DNA of 64,000 nt, from contig LJTN01000003.1 of assembly GCA_001303415.1 (NCBI GenBank), positions 1 through 64,000 on the forward strand, written 5' to 3'. The notes under the pieces are model-generated. The model was not told the origin of the DNA. It searched no databases and saw nothing but the letters and a program-made list of their open reading frames with translations. This document shows positions 56,843 to 64,000 of the stretch, in pieces. Position 1 is the first letter of the stretch; each line of letters starts with the position of its first letter. The translations under genes and the position numbers were made by a program. Source of the stretch: Myxococcales bacterium SG8_38. GTDB lineage: Bacteria > Myxococcota_A > Polyangia > Polyangiales > Houyiibacteriaceae.

Positions 56843-58000
56843 TCAGACCCCGACCACGGACTTCAGGTACCAGACGATATAAAGGAACTGGAGGTTGCAG
56901 CCGGAGCAGAAGTACTCGAGGTCGTCGGGGTGGGCGATGTGGCCGTCGATCCAGTGATGAAGGAGGCGCCCCTGCGCGTCGTCGTAGAGGTTCAGGCGAA
57001 GGAACGTGAGGATTTCCTCGAAGCGCTCGAGATAGATCTGCTTTCCCGTGTTCTGGTAGAGCAAGAGAAGGGCCAGGTTGAAGTAGTTCTGACTCGATAG
57101 CGTGCTGTACTCGTCGGTCTGCGCGCCCATGTATTCGGCGCTGTAGGGCGAGCGATAGAAGCCGAGCTCGTGCCGCAAGGGCGCCACGCCCTCGAAGGCC
57201 GTCTCGGCGCGCTCGAGATAGTCACGGTCGCCGGTCAGCTCGTACAAGCGATTGAGCACGAGGATCATGATTGAGTTGGGATAGAGAAAGAGCTTGTCTT
57301 CCCCGGGTCGGAACAGGTAGCGCTCGCCGTCGAACGCCTGCTCGTCGATGGCCTGGACGATTTCCACCGCCGCGTCGATACGGTCCTGGGTGCGGGGCGT
57401 GTCCAGGTACTTGGCATACTGCAGGTTCAGCAGGGCCAAGCCCCCGGTGATGGAGGTGGGACCGTAGGTGTCGGCCGCATACTCCCCGAGCGACACGTCG
57501 AGGTAGTTATCGTAGATCCCGACCAAGAAATTGCTCAGGTCGATGAACGTGTCGAGCGTGGCGATGGCGTCGGTTTCTCCGGTCGCGGAGGCGTGCTCGA
57601 TCAGGCCGAGCGCCGCATACAGGACCTCTTCGAGGTGTTCGGCGGACCACTCGGGGTCGCTATTGGCCTGCTGCAGGACCGAAAGGTCGTAGTCGTGGAT
57701 CTCGTCGGCGCGTTGCAGGTAGGCGGCGTCCTCCAGCTCGACGCCGACGCGGGCGTAGAAGGCGAGGGCGTAGAAGTTGGCGTCACTGTAGTCGTCGAAA
57801 TACTCCCCCTCGACGTAGTCGAAGGCCGCGGCCTGCTCGCGTAGCGTGTCGTAGAAGGCCTGCAGCTCGTCGGTCGAGCCTTCCGTGGTGTCGTCACCGC
57901 AGCCGGTCAGACCGAGCAGCACGGCGCAGGCAAGCACCGCAATCGGTTTGAGCATGCCTACGACTGTGCGCCGGTGATGTGTCTCGATTCGCGTGCTCAT
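56843..58000 (-). CDS. Lipoprotein with alpha/alpha-toroid-like repeats
   Basis: 385 aa from ATG 58000 (GAGGA six bases upstream); ATG 57955 would give the bare signal peptide. Lipobox 'LGLTGC'. The mature chain is almost all helical with repeating 'Y..L' patterns ('NFYALAFYARVGVELEDAAYLQRA', 'LLNLQYAKYLDTPRTQDRIDAAVEI', 'LALLLLYQNTGKQIYLERF'), as in (alpha/alpha)6 barrels of the six-hairpin glycosidase or thioredoxin-like N-acylglucosamine family. No catalytic acid assigned. Surface-anchored, possibly glycan-related. Confidence 0.83.
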   Translation of the reverse strand: MSTRIETHHRRTVVGMLKPIAVLACAVLLGLTGCGDDTTEGSTDELQAFYDTLREQAAAFDYVEGEYFDDYSDANFYALAFYARVGVELEDAAYLQRADEIHDYDLSVLQQANSDPEWSAEHLEEVLYAALGLIEHASATGETDAIATLDTFIDLSNFLVGIYDNYLDVSLGEYAADTYGPTSITGGLALLNLQYAKYLDTPRTQDRIDAAVEIVQAIDEQAFDGERYLFRPGEDKLFLYPNSIMILVLNRLYELTGDRDYLERAETAFEGVAPLRHELGFYRSPYSAEYMGAQTDEYSTLSSQNYFNLALLLLYQNTGKQIYLERFEEILTFLRLNLYDDAQGRLLHHWIDGHIAHPDDLEYFCSGCNLQFLYIVWYLKSVVGV

Positions 58001-58056
58001 GCGCGTCCTCATTAATGACGGACGATACCACCGGCGACCGGGCACAGCGAATCGAA

Positions 58057-59571
58057 TCACGCGGCCAGCGAGCGTCCCACGTGCAGTCCCATGGCGTAGA
58101 TGGAAAGCTGCGGCGGCACGCCAATTGACGACGGGAAGAGCGACCCATCGGCGACCCAGAGATTGTGCACATGGTGGTGCTTCCCGTCGCTGCCCACCGG
58201 CGCACGCTGCGGGTCGTCCCCCATCGGAACCGAAGACATCGGGTGCACGGCCACGACGTCGAGCTCGCCCTTCTCGATGGGCATGGTCTTCAGCCACTCG
58301 AGGTCGTCGCCCGGCTCGAGCATCCTCGGCGTCCGCAACGGAATCAGCACGCGTTTCGCCCCCGCCGCGAACAACGCCTTGGCGCACGCCCACATCCCGA
58401 GCGAGAGCTCCGCACGGTCGGCCTGGTCGGGCCAGTATTCGATGGACAAGCCGAGCTTCCCCTTCGGCCGCACCTTGCCCGGCGTCAAGTCGTGGATCAT
58501 CGCCGTCAACACCCCGAGGTGGGCGTAGCGTTCCATCAGCGCCCTGTGCATCGCGCCGTGGCCCGGCACCATCGTCGCCGTCCCCATCGGGTGCGCGAAG
58601 ACCGGCAGAACCCACGTGCGGTGGCCGTCGGGCTTGTCGAACTCGAGGAGCTCCGTGCACTCGTAGCTCTGCGGAATCCCCTCCCACGCCTTCACCGGCT
58701 CTTCGAAGTCGCCGGCCGCAATCACCGCGGGGTGGATGCGCAGCGTGTTCCCCGTCTCGCCGGACGGATCCGGCACACCCGAGCGCAGAAGCAGCGCCGC
58801 GGTCCCGGTTGCCGACGCCGAAAAACACACTCGCTTGGCAGTGATTTCCACTTCGCCGAGGACCTGGCGTGTCACCGGATCGATGGCCACGGCCTCGACG
58901 CCCCGCGCCGCGCCGCCCCCGTGCACCACCCGCACCGCCAGGCAGTTTGTCAGCACCTCGCCGCCTGCCGCGAGCAGCCGCGGCAGCAGCACCTTGAAGG
59001 CGTTGTTCTTCGCGTTGTAGCGACACCCGATCTCGCAGAAGCCCGCGTTCACGCAGCCGGAGCGGTTGTGCAAGAGCCCTCCGCCCTTCCACCCGAGCTC
59101 GCTGCAAGCCTTCTCGAGCAACAGGTTGTTCCGGTTCCATTGCTCACGCGGGACGGCACTGACGCCCAGAAGCTCCTCGAGCTCCTCGTAGAGCGCGGTC
59201 CATCGGGAGGCCGGCAGGTGCTCGAGGCCCCGCGTGTGCGTCCACTCGGCGCGAATCGCCTCCGGGATGCGCTTGATGAGGTTGAGGTTGTGCAGTGTGG
59301 ATCCCCCGACCCCGCGCCCTTGGTGGATCTTCACGGCGCGATCCGTCGAGCTCTGGTTGCCGCCGTCCTGCAGCAGCTTCGGGAACATCTGCTCCTCGCG
59401 CTGCGACATGTCCTTTGAGGTCAAGTACTCGCCGCCCTCGACCACCAACGTGCGCACGCCGGCCTCGGCCGCCGCCATCGCCGCCGCCATGCCTCCGGCA
59501 CCGGAGCCCACCACCACCAGGTCGGTGGACAGCTTGAGCGGGAGCGCGCACGTGGAGGCGTCGAAAATCAC
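58057..59571 (-). CDS. GMC-family FAD oxidoreductase
   Basis: 504 aa, GTG start at 59571 overlapping the upstream stop by four bases (GTGA). FAD Rossmann 'LVVVGSGAGGMAAAMAAAEAG', GMC signature 'GRGVGGSTLHNLNLI', and C-terminal 'NLWVADGSLFPSSIGVPPQLSIYAMG' with the expected Asp-Gly-Ser. Residues 'HPMSSVPMG' hold the active-site-region His. Substrate unknown (alcohol or sugar). Its partner is the subunit-3-like domain encoded immediately upstream. No signal peptide on this chain. Confidence 0.92.
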   Translation of the reverse strand: MIFDASTCALPLKLSTDLVVVGSGAGGMAAAMAAAEAGVRTLVVEGGEYLTSKDMSQREEQMFPKLLQDGGNQSSTDRAVKIHQGRGVGGSTLHNLNLIKRIPEAIRAEWTHTRGLEHLPASRWTALYEELEELLGVSAVPREQWNRNNLLLEKACSELGWKGGGLLHNRSGCVNAGFCEIGCRYNAKNNAFKVLLPRLLAAGGEVLTNCLAVRVVHGGGAARGVEAVAIDPVTRQVLGEVEITAKRVCFSASATGTAALLLRSGVPDPSGETGNTLRIHPAVIAAGDFEEPVKAWEGIPQSYECTELLEFDKPDGHRTWVLPVFAHPMGTATMVPGHGAMHRALMERYAHLGVLTAMIHDLTPGKVRPKGKLGLSIEYWPDQADRAELSLGMWACAKALFAAGAKRVLIPLRTPRMLEPGDDLEWLKTMPIEKGELDVVAVHPMSSVPMGDDPQRAPVGSDGKHHHVHNLWVADGSLFPSSIGVPPQLSIYAMGLHVGRSLAA

Positions 59572-61208
59572 GTCGGCCCTCCCGCGCTCTTCGGAGCTGT
59601 CCGCGACGGCGCCGCGCTCTTCGGAGCCGTGCCCGACGGAGCCCGGAAGCCCTCGTACTTCGCGTGGTCGTTCTCCGGCCCCAGCACTTCCTTGGGCCAC
59701 GGCCCGCCGTAGCCGATTCCCCGCCATGCGGCGGCGTCTTGGTACACGCCCATGAGAACCAGATCCCTGAGCCCGCGAAAGGCCTGGGCCATCAGCCCGC
59801 CCCGTGCGTTCAAGGAAAGCAAGAAGGCCTCCCTGGCGTCCGGCGGTAGGTTGGTGAAGCGCGAGAGCCGCAGGCCGAGCGGCGTCGTCCCATGCTCCAC
59901 GAGCCCAAGCAGCTGGTGAATCTCCTGCTGCATGGCTTGCGGCATGGGCACCAAGAACCGGTCGACATTGGCTGCGACCACCAATCCATCGACGCTCGAC
60001 ACGCCCGCCAAGACCGGCGTCGCCGCGGCCAGCACGTGCGCCTCCCAGCGCGCCAACACCGTGCCCGTCCAGTCGGGCAGCGCCGGATAGCCCGTGACCC
60101 GCGCCACCGCCACCGCGCCGAGCGCCGCCAACCCGCCACCGAGGATCACGCGTCGCCCCACGCGCACCGGAGACGCCGCGCGGTCGATGCGCGCGTTCAG
60201 TCGCGCCGGCAGCTTCTCGCGCCAGTCGGGTAGGTGGGGCAACGGGCTTCGGCGTACGGTGTTCCAGAACAGCACCCGCTGCGGCGCCCGCCCCGCTGCC
60301 GCATCGGCCAATAGCGCTGCGAATGCCTTCCCCGTGTACACCGTCTCGATGGGCACGCCCTCCTGCCGAAGCACCTCGACCGCCGCTAGCGACTGCGCGG
60401 TCGGAACGCCGTAGCCCGCGCCGAGCTGGTTGCGGACGACGTGCACCGGCACGGCCTGCTCCGCCTTCGCAGACACACCATGCTCGCTCAGCCACCGGGC
60501 CGCAGCGGTGATTTGCGAGCGCACCGTCCGCGCGGAGGTGATCCAGCGTTCCACCGTCGCCACGGCCCGCACCTCCGTCTTCACGCCGGCGAGCCCCAGC
60601 CCCAAAGCGAGACCCGCCACCGTTCCGCCGGTGCCGAGTGCGCAGTACACGACGTCCGGCACCTCCAGCACGCCCTCCCGAATCTGTTCCGCGAGCTCGA
60701 AGCCCGCGCGCGCCACGCCCGCCACGCTCGGAGGCAGCGTGCCGCCGGGGGGGATCACCGGCATGCCATCGATGCGCGTCGAAGTGAGCAGCGCGCGGCG
60801 CCTCAGCCACAGCTCGAGGCGGGAGCCGTAGTAGTGCAGCCTCGTCGGGCCGGAGGCCACGAACGCGAGGTTCTCGAGCACGCCGTTCGAGAGCGGCTCG
60901 AAAAAGAGGTGTGCGTCCACTCTGCGCCCGAGCGCGTGCGCCGCCGCCGTACAGGCCGCCAGGTGCCCCGAGCCGATGGCGCCAAGCGATGCCCAAGCCG
61001 GCGCGTCCTTGAAGGGTGGCGTCGCCAGCAGCACGTCGAGCTTGCGCGCCTTGTTCCCGCCGTGGAGCGCGTCGAGCTGATCGTCCCGCTTCACGTTCAG
61101 TGCCCCGAGGCGCAGATGCTTTGCCAGATCCGGAAGCGAGGTCACCGGCGACGGCCTCTTCACCCAGCCGAGCGAAGGCAGTGCTGCGAGCTTGTCCGAC
61201 GGGCCCAT
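59568..61208 (-). CDS. Fusion of PLP-dependent deaminase/desulfhydrase with gluconate-dehydrogenase-subunit-3-like domain
   Basis: 546 aa from ATG 61208; a longer frame to 61370 is rejected as it overlaps the region before the divergent toxin gene. Residues ~1-320: fold-type II PLP enzyme of the ACC-deaminase/D-cysteine-desulfhydrase group ('NVKRDDQLDALHGGNKARKLD', PLP Lys in 'GGNKARK'; 'YCALGTGGTVAGLALGLGL'). Residues ~360-520: a hydrophobic segment, then 'VDRFLVPMPQAMQQEI', 'SRFTNLPPDAREAFLLSL' and 'MGVYQDAAAWRGIGYGGPWP', the subunit-3 pattern. The GMC gene overlaps the end. Confidence 0.82.
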   Translation of the reverse strand: MGPSDKLAALPSLGWVKRPSPVTSLPDLAKHLRLGALNVKRDDQLDALHGGNKARKLDVLLATPPFKDAPAWASLGAIGSGHLAACTAAAHALGRRVDAHLFFEPLSNGVLENLAFVASGPTRLHYYGSRLELWLRRRALLTSTRIDGMPVIPPGGTLPPSVAGVARAGFELAEQIREGVLEVPDVVYCALGTGGTVAGLALGLGLAGVKTEVRAVATVERWITSARTVRSQITAAARWLSEHGVSAKAEQAVPVHVVRNQLGAGYGVPTAQSLAAVEVLRQEGVPIETVYTGKAFAALLADAAAGRAPQRVLFWNTVRRSPLPHLPDWREKLPARLNARIDRAASPVRVGRRVILGGGLAALGAVAVARVTGYPALPDWTGTVLARWEAHVLAAATPVLAGVSSVDGLVVAANVDRFLVPMPQAMQQEIHQLLGLVEHGTTPLGLRLSRFTNLPPDAREAFLLSLNARGGLMAQAFRGLRDLVLMGVYQDAAAWRGIGYGGPWPKEVLGPENDHAKYEGFRAPSGTAPKSAAPSRTAPKSAGGPT

Positions 61209-61381
61209 AGCCAGATGGAGGGCGACGCTACCACCAACGACGGGGCCTAGCGAACCGAACACGCAACGAAGTACCCCCGGCCGCCGCTTCGTCCGCAACG
61301 CCCTCTGCCGCGCAACTTCCGCGTGAACCTGCCGATGACGAGGAGCATGTCGGCGCCCGCTTGCAGCCATCGTTTCGCTTG

Positions 61382-61399
61382 TGTAGCTTATGGGCTACA
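61382..61399. promoter_or_regulatory. Inverted repeat before toxin-antitoxin genes, likely operator
   Basis: TGTAGC (61382-61387) and GCTACA (61394-61399) flank a 6 bp spacer, 12 bases before the toxin ATG. This fits autoregulation by the downstream antitoxin. The spacing and position are what is seen; the binding is inferred. Confidence 0.6.
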
Positions 61400-61411
61400 T
61401 GCCTCATTTCT

Positions 61412-61756
61412 ATGACACACGTCGAGACCGAAGTCCGCGTCTACCAGAGACCCGACGGCCGCTGCCCGTTCGACGATTGGCTATTGGCCCTGAGGGACAT
61501 TCGCGCTCGCGCACGAATTCGCGCCCGCATCGCTCGCCTTCGCGAGGGCAACTTCGGCGACGCCAGACCAGTTGGCGATGGCGTGCACGAGCTCAGGGTT
61601 CACTATGGCCCTGGCTACCGCATCTACTTCGCGCAGGAGGGAAGGGCGGTCGTCGTCCTTCTCTGTGGTGGCAACAAAGCAACGCAGCCCCGCGACATCG
61701 CTCGCGCCAAGCGCTACTGGAGGGCACATAGAAATGCCGACAATCCCCTATCGTGA
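61412..61756 (+). CDS. higB: HigB/RelE-superfamily toxin (addiction-module killer type)
   Basis: 114 aa from ATG 61412. Conserved for the Gp49/RelE-like killer group: 'RVYQRPDGRCPFDDWLLALRD', 'RARIRARIARLREGNFGDARPVGDGVHELRVHYGPGYRIYF' (seen here as the Arg-rich helix and 'ELRVHYGPGYRIYF' strands) and 'LCGGNKATQPRDIARAKRY'. It would cleave mRNA at the ribosome. It overlaps the antitoxin gene by 23 bases. Toxin-first order is usual for higBA. Confidence 0.92.
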   Translation: MTHVETEVRVYQRPDGRCPFDDWLLALRDIRARARIRARIARLREGNFGDARPVGDGVHELRVHYGPGYRIYFAQEGRAVVVLLCGGNKATQPRDIARAKRYWRAHRNADNPLS

Positions 61757-62042
61757 TTTGCTCCTGAAGCGTCTTCAGGATCCCACCGAGGCCGCCCACT
61801 ACCTCACCGCCTGCCTCGAAGAAGGCGACGGAGTCTTCCTCATCGGCCTTCGTGACGTCGTCGACGCGCAAGGCGGCATGGCACATCTCGCTGAGGCCAC
61901 CGGCCTCAATCGAGAAACCCTCTACCGAACCCTCTCCGAAAACGGAAACCCTCGCCTCTCGAGCCTCAGCCTCATCATCGAAGCGCTCGGCCTACGCCTG
62001 CGCATCGAATCCCCCGAAGACGACCCCCGCGCCGCCGAGTAG
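61734..62042 (+). CDS. higA: HigA-like antitoxin (XRE, addiction-module antidote)
   Basis: 102 aa. N-terminal 'YRDLLLKRLQDPTEAAHYLTACLEEGD' and HTH 'GGMAHLAEATGLNRETLYRTLSENGNPRLSS' are diagnostic of the putative addiction-module antidote family that pairs with the killer protein above. A likely repressor of its own operon through the inverted repeat at 61382-61399. Confidence 0.92.
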   Translation: MPTIPYRDLLLKRLQDPTEAAHYLTACLEEGDGVFLIGLRDVVDAQGGMAHLAEATGLNRETLYRTLSENGNPRLSSLSLIIEALGLRLRIESPEDDPRAAE

Positions 62043-62211
62043 GCACGCAACATCATCCGCGGCGCCCCGCGCTCGCCCTGAACGAGCGAAGCCTCACCCG
62101 TCGGAATCACCGAATGCGGCCGACTCGAGCGCCTCCCGCTCTGCTCGGCTCAAACGCAACCAGCCAACACGTGGCTTCCGTCCCGAAGCCTCCTCCTCGA
62201 GCTCTCGCTCG

Positions 62212-62591
62212 TCACGTCCCTCGCGCAATCTGGCTCACCCGCTGCTGGGACAGCGCAAGCAGCTCCGCAATGTCCCGCGTCCCCATGCCGCTTTCCTGAA
62301 GCAGCCTGACGGTCCGTCGCCGCTTTTCCGTGAGCTTCCGCGAGAGCTCGGAATGAAGCCGCGCCAGCTCCTCGGTCGCCGCCACCTCTTCCCCGAGCTT
62401 CGACTCGAGGTTCACCCGCTCGACAATCGTAGCCGTCTCCGCGTCGTCGTACCAAAGCGACAGCGCATCCCGGATGTTCTCCCGCGCCCGCCGCAACGAC
62501 CGCGCAAACGTATGAATCTCATGCCGATGCCCGCGGATGGAGTTTCTCCACAGCCAGGGCCTCGAGCGCCGAAGAGATTCGCGTACCCCTT
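62212..62591 (-). pseudogene. HicB-like antitoxin remnant with C-terminal HTH
   Basis: A minus-strand frame encodes 'RGHRHEIHTFARSLRRARENIRDALSLWYDDAETATIVERV' (quoted for pattern) and ends 'TRDIAELLALSQQRVSQIARGT'. This fits the C-terminal part of actinobacterial/myxobacterial HicB-like antitoxins: a helix set then a recognition HTH. The expected N-terminal HicB strands are gone and no proper start codon is seen. Upstream lies repeat copy C, whose reading continues in frame to 62655. Probably inactive, though a start at an internal codon cannot be excluded. Confidence 0.6.
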
Positions 62592-62655
62592 CATCGACCA
62601 CCGCCGCCTGAGGTTGCTCAGAAAGTGGAGAAAAACAAAAGGACGCGCGGCCCAT
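62592..62655 (-). repeat. Dispersed terminator-like repeat, copy C
   Basis: Plus-strand order: CATCGACCACCGCCGCC, then GAGGTTGCTCAGAAAGTGGAG, then AAAAACAAAAGGACGCGCGG. It aligns with copies D and E over about 55-60 bases. It lies directly 5' of the HicB-like remnant. Confidence 0.65.
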
Positions 62656-62728
62656 AGCCAGGTATCCTTGTCATCGAATCCTCTACGTCTAGGCGCTCGG
62701 CGCGCCCGGGCCGGGAGGCATCAGCAAC

Positions 62729-63145
62729 ATGAACCACAAGCTCTTCGCCAGGATGTTCTTCGTAGCGGCCCTCTGGAATTTCGCCGCGGGTGGTCCGGGG
62801 CTGGGCTCCTACGAGTGGCAGTTCAAGATGCTCTTCGGGGAAGAGGCGTACACTGGGGACTTCCATCAGGCGTTGCTCTTCCGCTCGTTTGCCCTTTCCG
62901 TGCTGCTCTTCGGCTTTGGCTACTACGCGGTCTCGAAAGACATCAGTCAAAACCGCGCCATCGTCTGGTTGGGAGCTGCGGGGAAGATTCTGGTCTTCGC
63001 CTTCTTCACCGGCGCCTTTCTACGAGGCTACGCGACGATGGTCGCCTGGGTCGTCTCCTTTGGAGACCTCCTCTGGGCCGCCGCGTTCTTCTGGTTCCTT
63101 TATCGGACCAGGGACGAGGTGCGGATCAACAACTTCGTCGGATAA
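62729..63145 (+). CDS. Small four-helix membrane protein, hypothetical
   Basis: 138 aa with GGGAGG ten bases before ATG 62729. Four hydrophobic helices: one at residues ~5-25, then 'ALLFRSFALSVLLFGFGYY', 'IVWLGAAGKILVFAFFTGAF' and 'SFGDLLWAAAFFWFLY'. The layout (an N-terminal 'FF..ALWNF.AG' segment and a late 'GD..WAA.FFWFL') resembles uncharacterised inner-membrane proteins of about 130 aa in marine and soil proteobacteria. Intact, unlike its neighbours. Confidence 0.8.
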   Translation: MNHKLFARMFFVAALWNFAAGGPGLGSYEWQFKMLFGEEAYTGDFHQALLFRSFALSVLLFGFGYYAVSKDISQNRAIVWLGAAGKILVFAFFTGAFLRGYATMVAWVVSFGDLLWAAAFFWFLYRTRDEVRINNFVG

Positions 63146-63215
63146 CGAACGGCCCGCGCCCCACCGTCCCGAGCTACCTCTACAGGGCTGAGGTCCGCGA
63201 CGTCGTCGACGCCGG

Positions 63216-63422
63216 TTACGCCGCGCTCTCGTCCTCGGTTCGCCACCCCGGAAACAACAACACCGCCCGATGAACCCGGAGCGCCCGCGCCAGCGTCTTC
63301 GCACGTTCGGCACCCAACTTCCCACGGTCCGTCTCAATCGCCGAAATGGTCGACTGCGCAATCCCCGTCAGCCCAGCAAGCTCATTCTGACTCTGCTCAT
63401 TGAGCTCACGTGCAATCCGCAC
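63216..63422 (-). CDS. XRE-family HTH protein (orphan antitoxin-like)
   Basis: 68 aa from GTG 63422, with GGGGGG just upstream. A compact XRE HTH: 'NEQSQNELAGLTGIAQSTISAIETDRGKLGAERAKTLARALRVH' is nearly the whole protein, ending 'LLFPGW'. This pattern is common for antitoxins paired with RelE/HigB toxins, but no complete toxin lies upstream, only a decayed stretch ending in a stop ('TVDLDYRKKD'). It may be an orphan or the survivor of a broken pair. Confidence 0.78.
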   Translation of the reverse strand: MRIARELNEQSQNELAGLTGIAQSTISAIETDRGKLGAERAKTLARALRVHRAVLLFPGWRTEDESAA

Positions 63423-63569
63423 CGACTGCCCCCCGAGAGTTGCTGCCTCGCTTTCGCCGGCAAGAACCGCCCTCTGAGCGCAGCCCTAGTCTTTCTTCCG
63501 GTAGTCAAGATCGACTGTGACATACGCCGGCTCGAGCCCCCCACCGCAAACCCTCCGCGCATGCGGTGT

Positions 63570-63629
63570 CATCGGCCACCCCCATCCGAGGTTGCTCTAG
63601 AATGGAGAAAGACAAATCCGAGGAGAGCC
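63570..63629 (-). repeat. Dispersed terminator-like repeat, copy D
   Basis: Shares CATCGGCCACC at the left, GAGGTTGCTCTAGAATGGAG in the middle and GAAAGACAAA at the right with copies C and E; the right palindrome is degraded. Confidence 0.55.
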
Positions 63630-63635
63630 TCTTCG

Positions 63636-63695
63636 CTACCGCGTCCCGCGCGCAATCTGACTCACTCGCTCCGCAATGGAGCTGCGTCGCTCCAT
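63636..63695 (-). pseudogene. Second, almost deleted copy of the HicB-like HTH tail
   Basis: Translating the minus strand from 63695 gives a 19-residue peptide ending 'ERVSQIARGTR' and a stop. The last nine residues 'RVSQIARGT' are identical to the end of the remnant at 62212. The DNA also matches (a GCGCAATCTG core with similar flanks). It sits between repeats D and E, so it is what remains of a duplicated repeat-plus-antitoxin unit. Confidence 0.6.
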
Positions 63696-63711
63696 GCGGC
63701 TCGTGGAAGAG

Positions 63712-63776
63712 CATCGGCCACCGCCGCCGGGAGTTGCCCAAAACCAGACAAAAACAACGGGTCGCGCCACCTGTTC
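63712..63776 (-). repeat. Dispersed terminator-like repeat, copy E
   Basis: Left end CATCGGCCACCGCCGCC is nearly identical to copy C. The middle is GAGTTGCCCAAAACCAGACAA, and the right end AAACAACGGGTCGCGCCACC then CTGTTC is an imperfect version of the palindrome in copy B. Confidence 0.65.
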
Positions 63777-64000
63777 GCTCGGTACCTGAGGCACTCCAAC
63801 GCCTCACCGCCCTGCGCGTCCGTGAGCAAACCGTCTTCCCGGTTTTTCCCGCCAAGACCCGGAAGTTTCGGCTCGTTCGCGCGCCCCTCAGTCCCCACCG
63901 CAAACCCCGCCCGAAGCTCTGCCACCAAAGGCACCTAAAGAAAAGGCTTCAGCGTCGAATTACTCGGCACGGATCGCTTCGTGATCGATGCGGTTGCTAC

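Larger units (their letters stand above)
63423..64000. other. Gene-poor right end with decayed fragments and repeat copies D and E
   Basis: 578 bases. No intact gene is supported. It holds repeat D (63570-63629), a short HTH tail (63636-63695) and repeat E (63712-63776). Minus-strand frames of 60-130 codons run through the repeats and look spurious. From 63777 to 64000 I recognise nothing. Confidence 0.6.

Noticed and set aside
57069-59140. Very long minus-strand frame joining the lipoprotein at 56843 to the region above 58000
   Set aside because: Only the part from 58000 has a signal peptide and ribosome site; the upstream part overlaps the GMC oxidoreductase in another frame.
63505-63934. 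Minus-strand frames of 90-132 codons at the right end
   Set aside because: They cross repeats D and E and the broken antitoxin tail and show no protein-like pattern.

Overview
The window is high-GC, densely coding bacterial chromosome and looks like Myxococcota (former Deltaproteobacteria). The pointers are an NtrC-type activator, a membrane-anchored Ser/Thr kinase, a zinc-ribbon/GYF_2/AgmX-type TonB-like protein, many lipoproteins with Gly-rich 'GGTGG/GGSAG' tethers, and fragments of HNH-endonuclease and toxin-antitoxin genes. The taxonomic call is an inference. I see no rRNA, tRNA, CRISPR array, prophage or complete insertion sequence.

Layout. 1-16.4 kb: housekeeping and envelope genes. 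These are a partial secreted lipoprotein running off the left edge, a sigma54 activator, a lipoprotein, the AgmX-like protein, hpt, a two-HKD phospholipase-D protein, a reverse operon (acyl-CoA ligase plus two exported proteins), rpmG (only 53 codons), a TM2 protein, a Smr protein, typA and a beta-helix lipoprotein. 16.4-30.6 kb: mixed small operons including an O-methyltransferase, an HxlR regulator divergent from a membrane protein, rmuC, a secreted hydrolase, a large Ski2-like helicase, a candidate structured non-coding RNA with its own terminator (26.63-26.82 kb), an AraC regulator and a kinase. 30.6-46.4 kb: a long run of plus-strand genes, many touching or overlapping. It covers DUF72, sulfatase, Rieske oxygenase, a cytochrome/beta-propeller fusion, glutathione-dependent formaldehyde dehydrogenase, an ETHE1/glyoxalase-II-like hydrolase, a lipase-like lipoprotein, a fatty-acid-hydroxylase/double-rhodanese fusion, a glycosidase-like protein, a fused sulfite oxidase/cytochrome c, a FetB-like permease that appears to start at an ATT codon, a DUF2846-like protein and a methyltransferase. 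46.4-61.2 kb: an HNH gene remnant, a lone diiron metallo-beta-lactamase protein, a second lipase-like lipoprotein, a nuclease/patatin pair, a MazEF-like module, a GT87-like glycosyltransferase, and a GMC oxidoreductase overlapping a PLP-enzyme/small-subunit fusion. 61.2-64 kb: a toxin-antitoxin graveyard with three copies of a ~60 bp repeat.

How genes may work together. The 36.4-44.1 kb run combines a glutathione-adduct dehydrogenase, a persulfide-dioxygenase-like enzyme, a double rhodanese and a sulfite oxidase with its own c-type haem. Together these would convert low-molecular-weight persulfide to sulfite, thiosulfate and sulfate, with a sulfatase and a Rieske oxygenase upstream. This is inference from families and adjacency. 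The GMC oxidoreductase and the fused PLP/gluconate-dehydrogenase-subunit-3-like protein overlap by four bases and very likely act together. MazEF-like, HigBA-like, HicB-like and XRE genes or remnants cluster in the last 10 kb beside the dispersed repeat, which marks that end as the accessory, rearranging part of the window.
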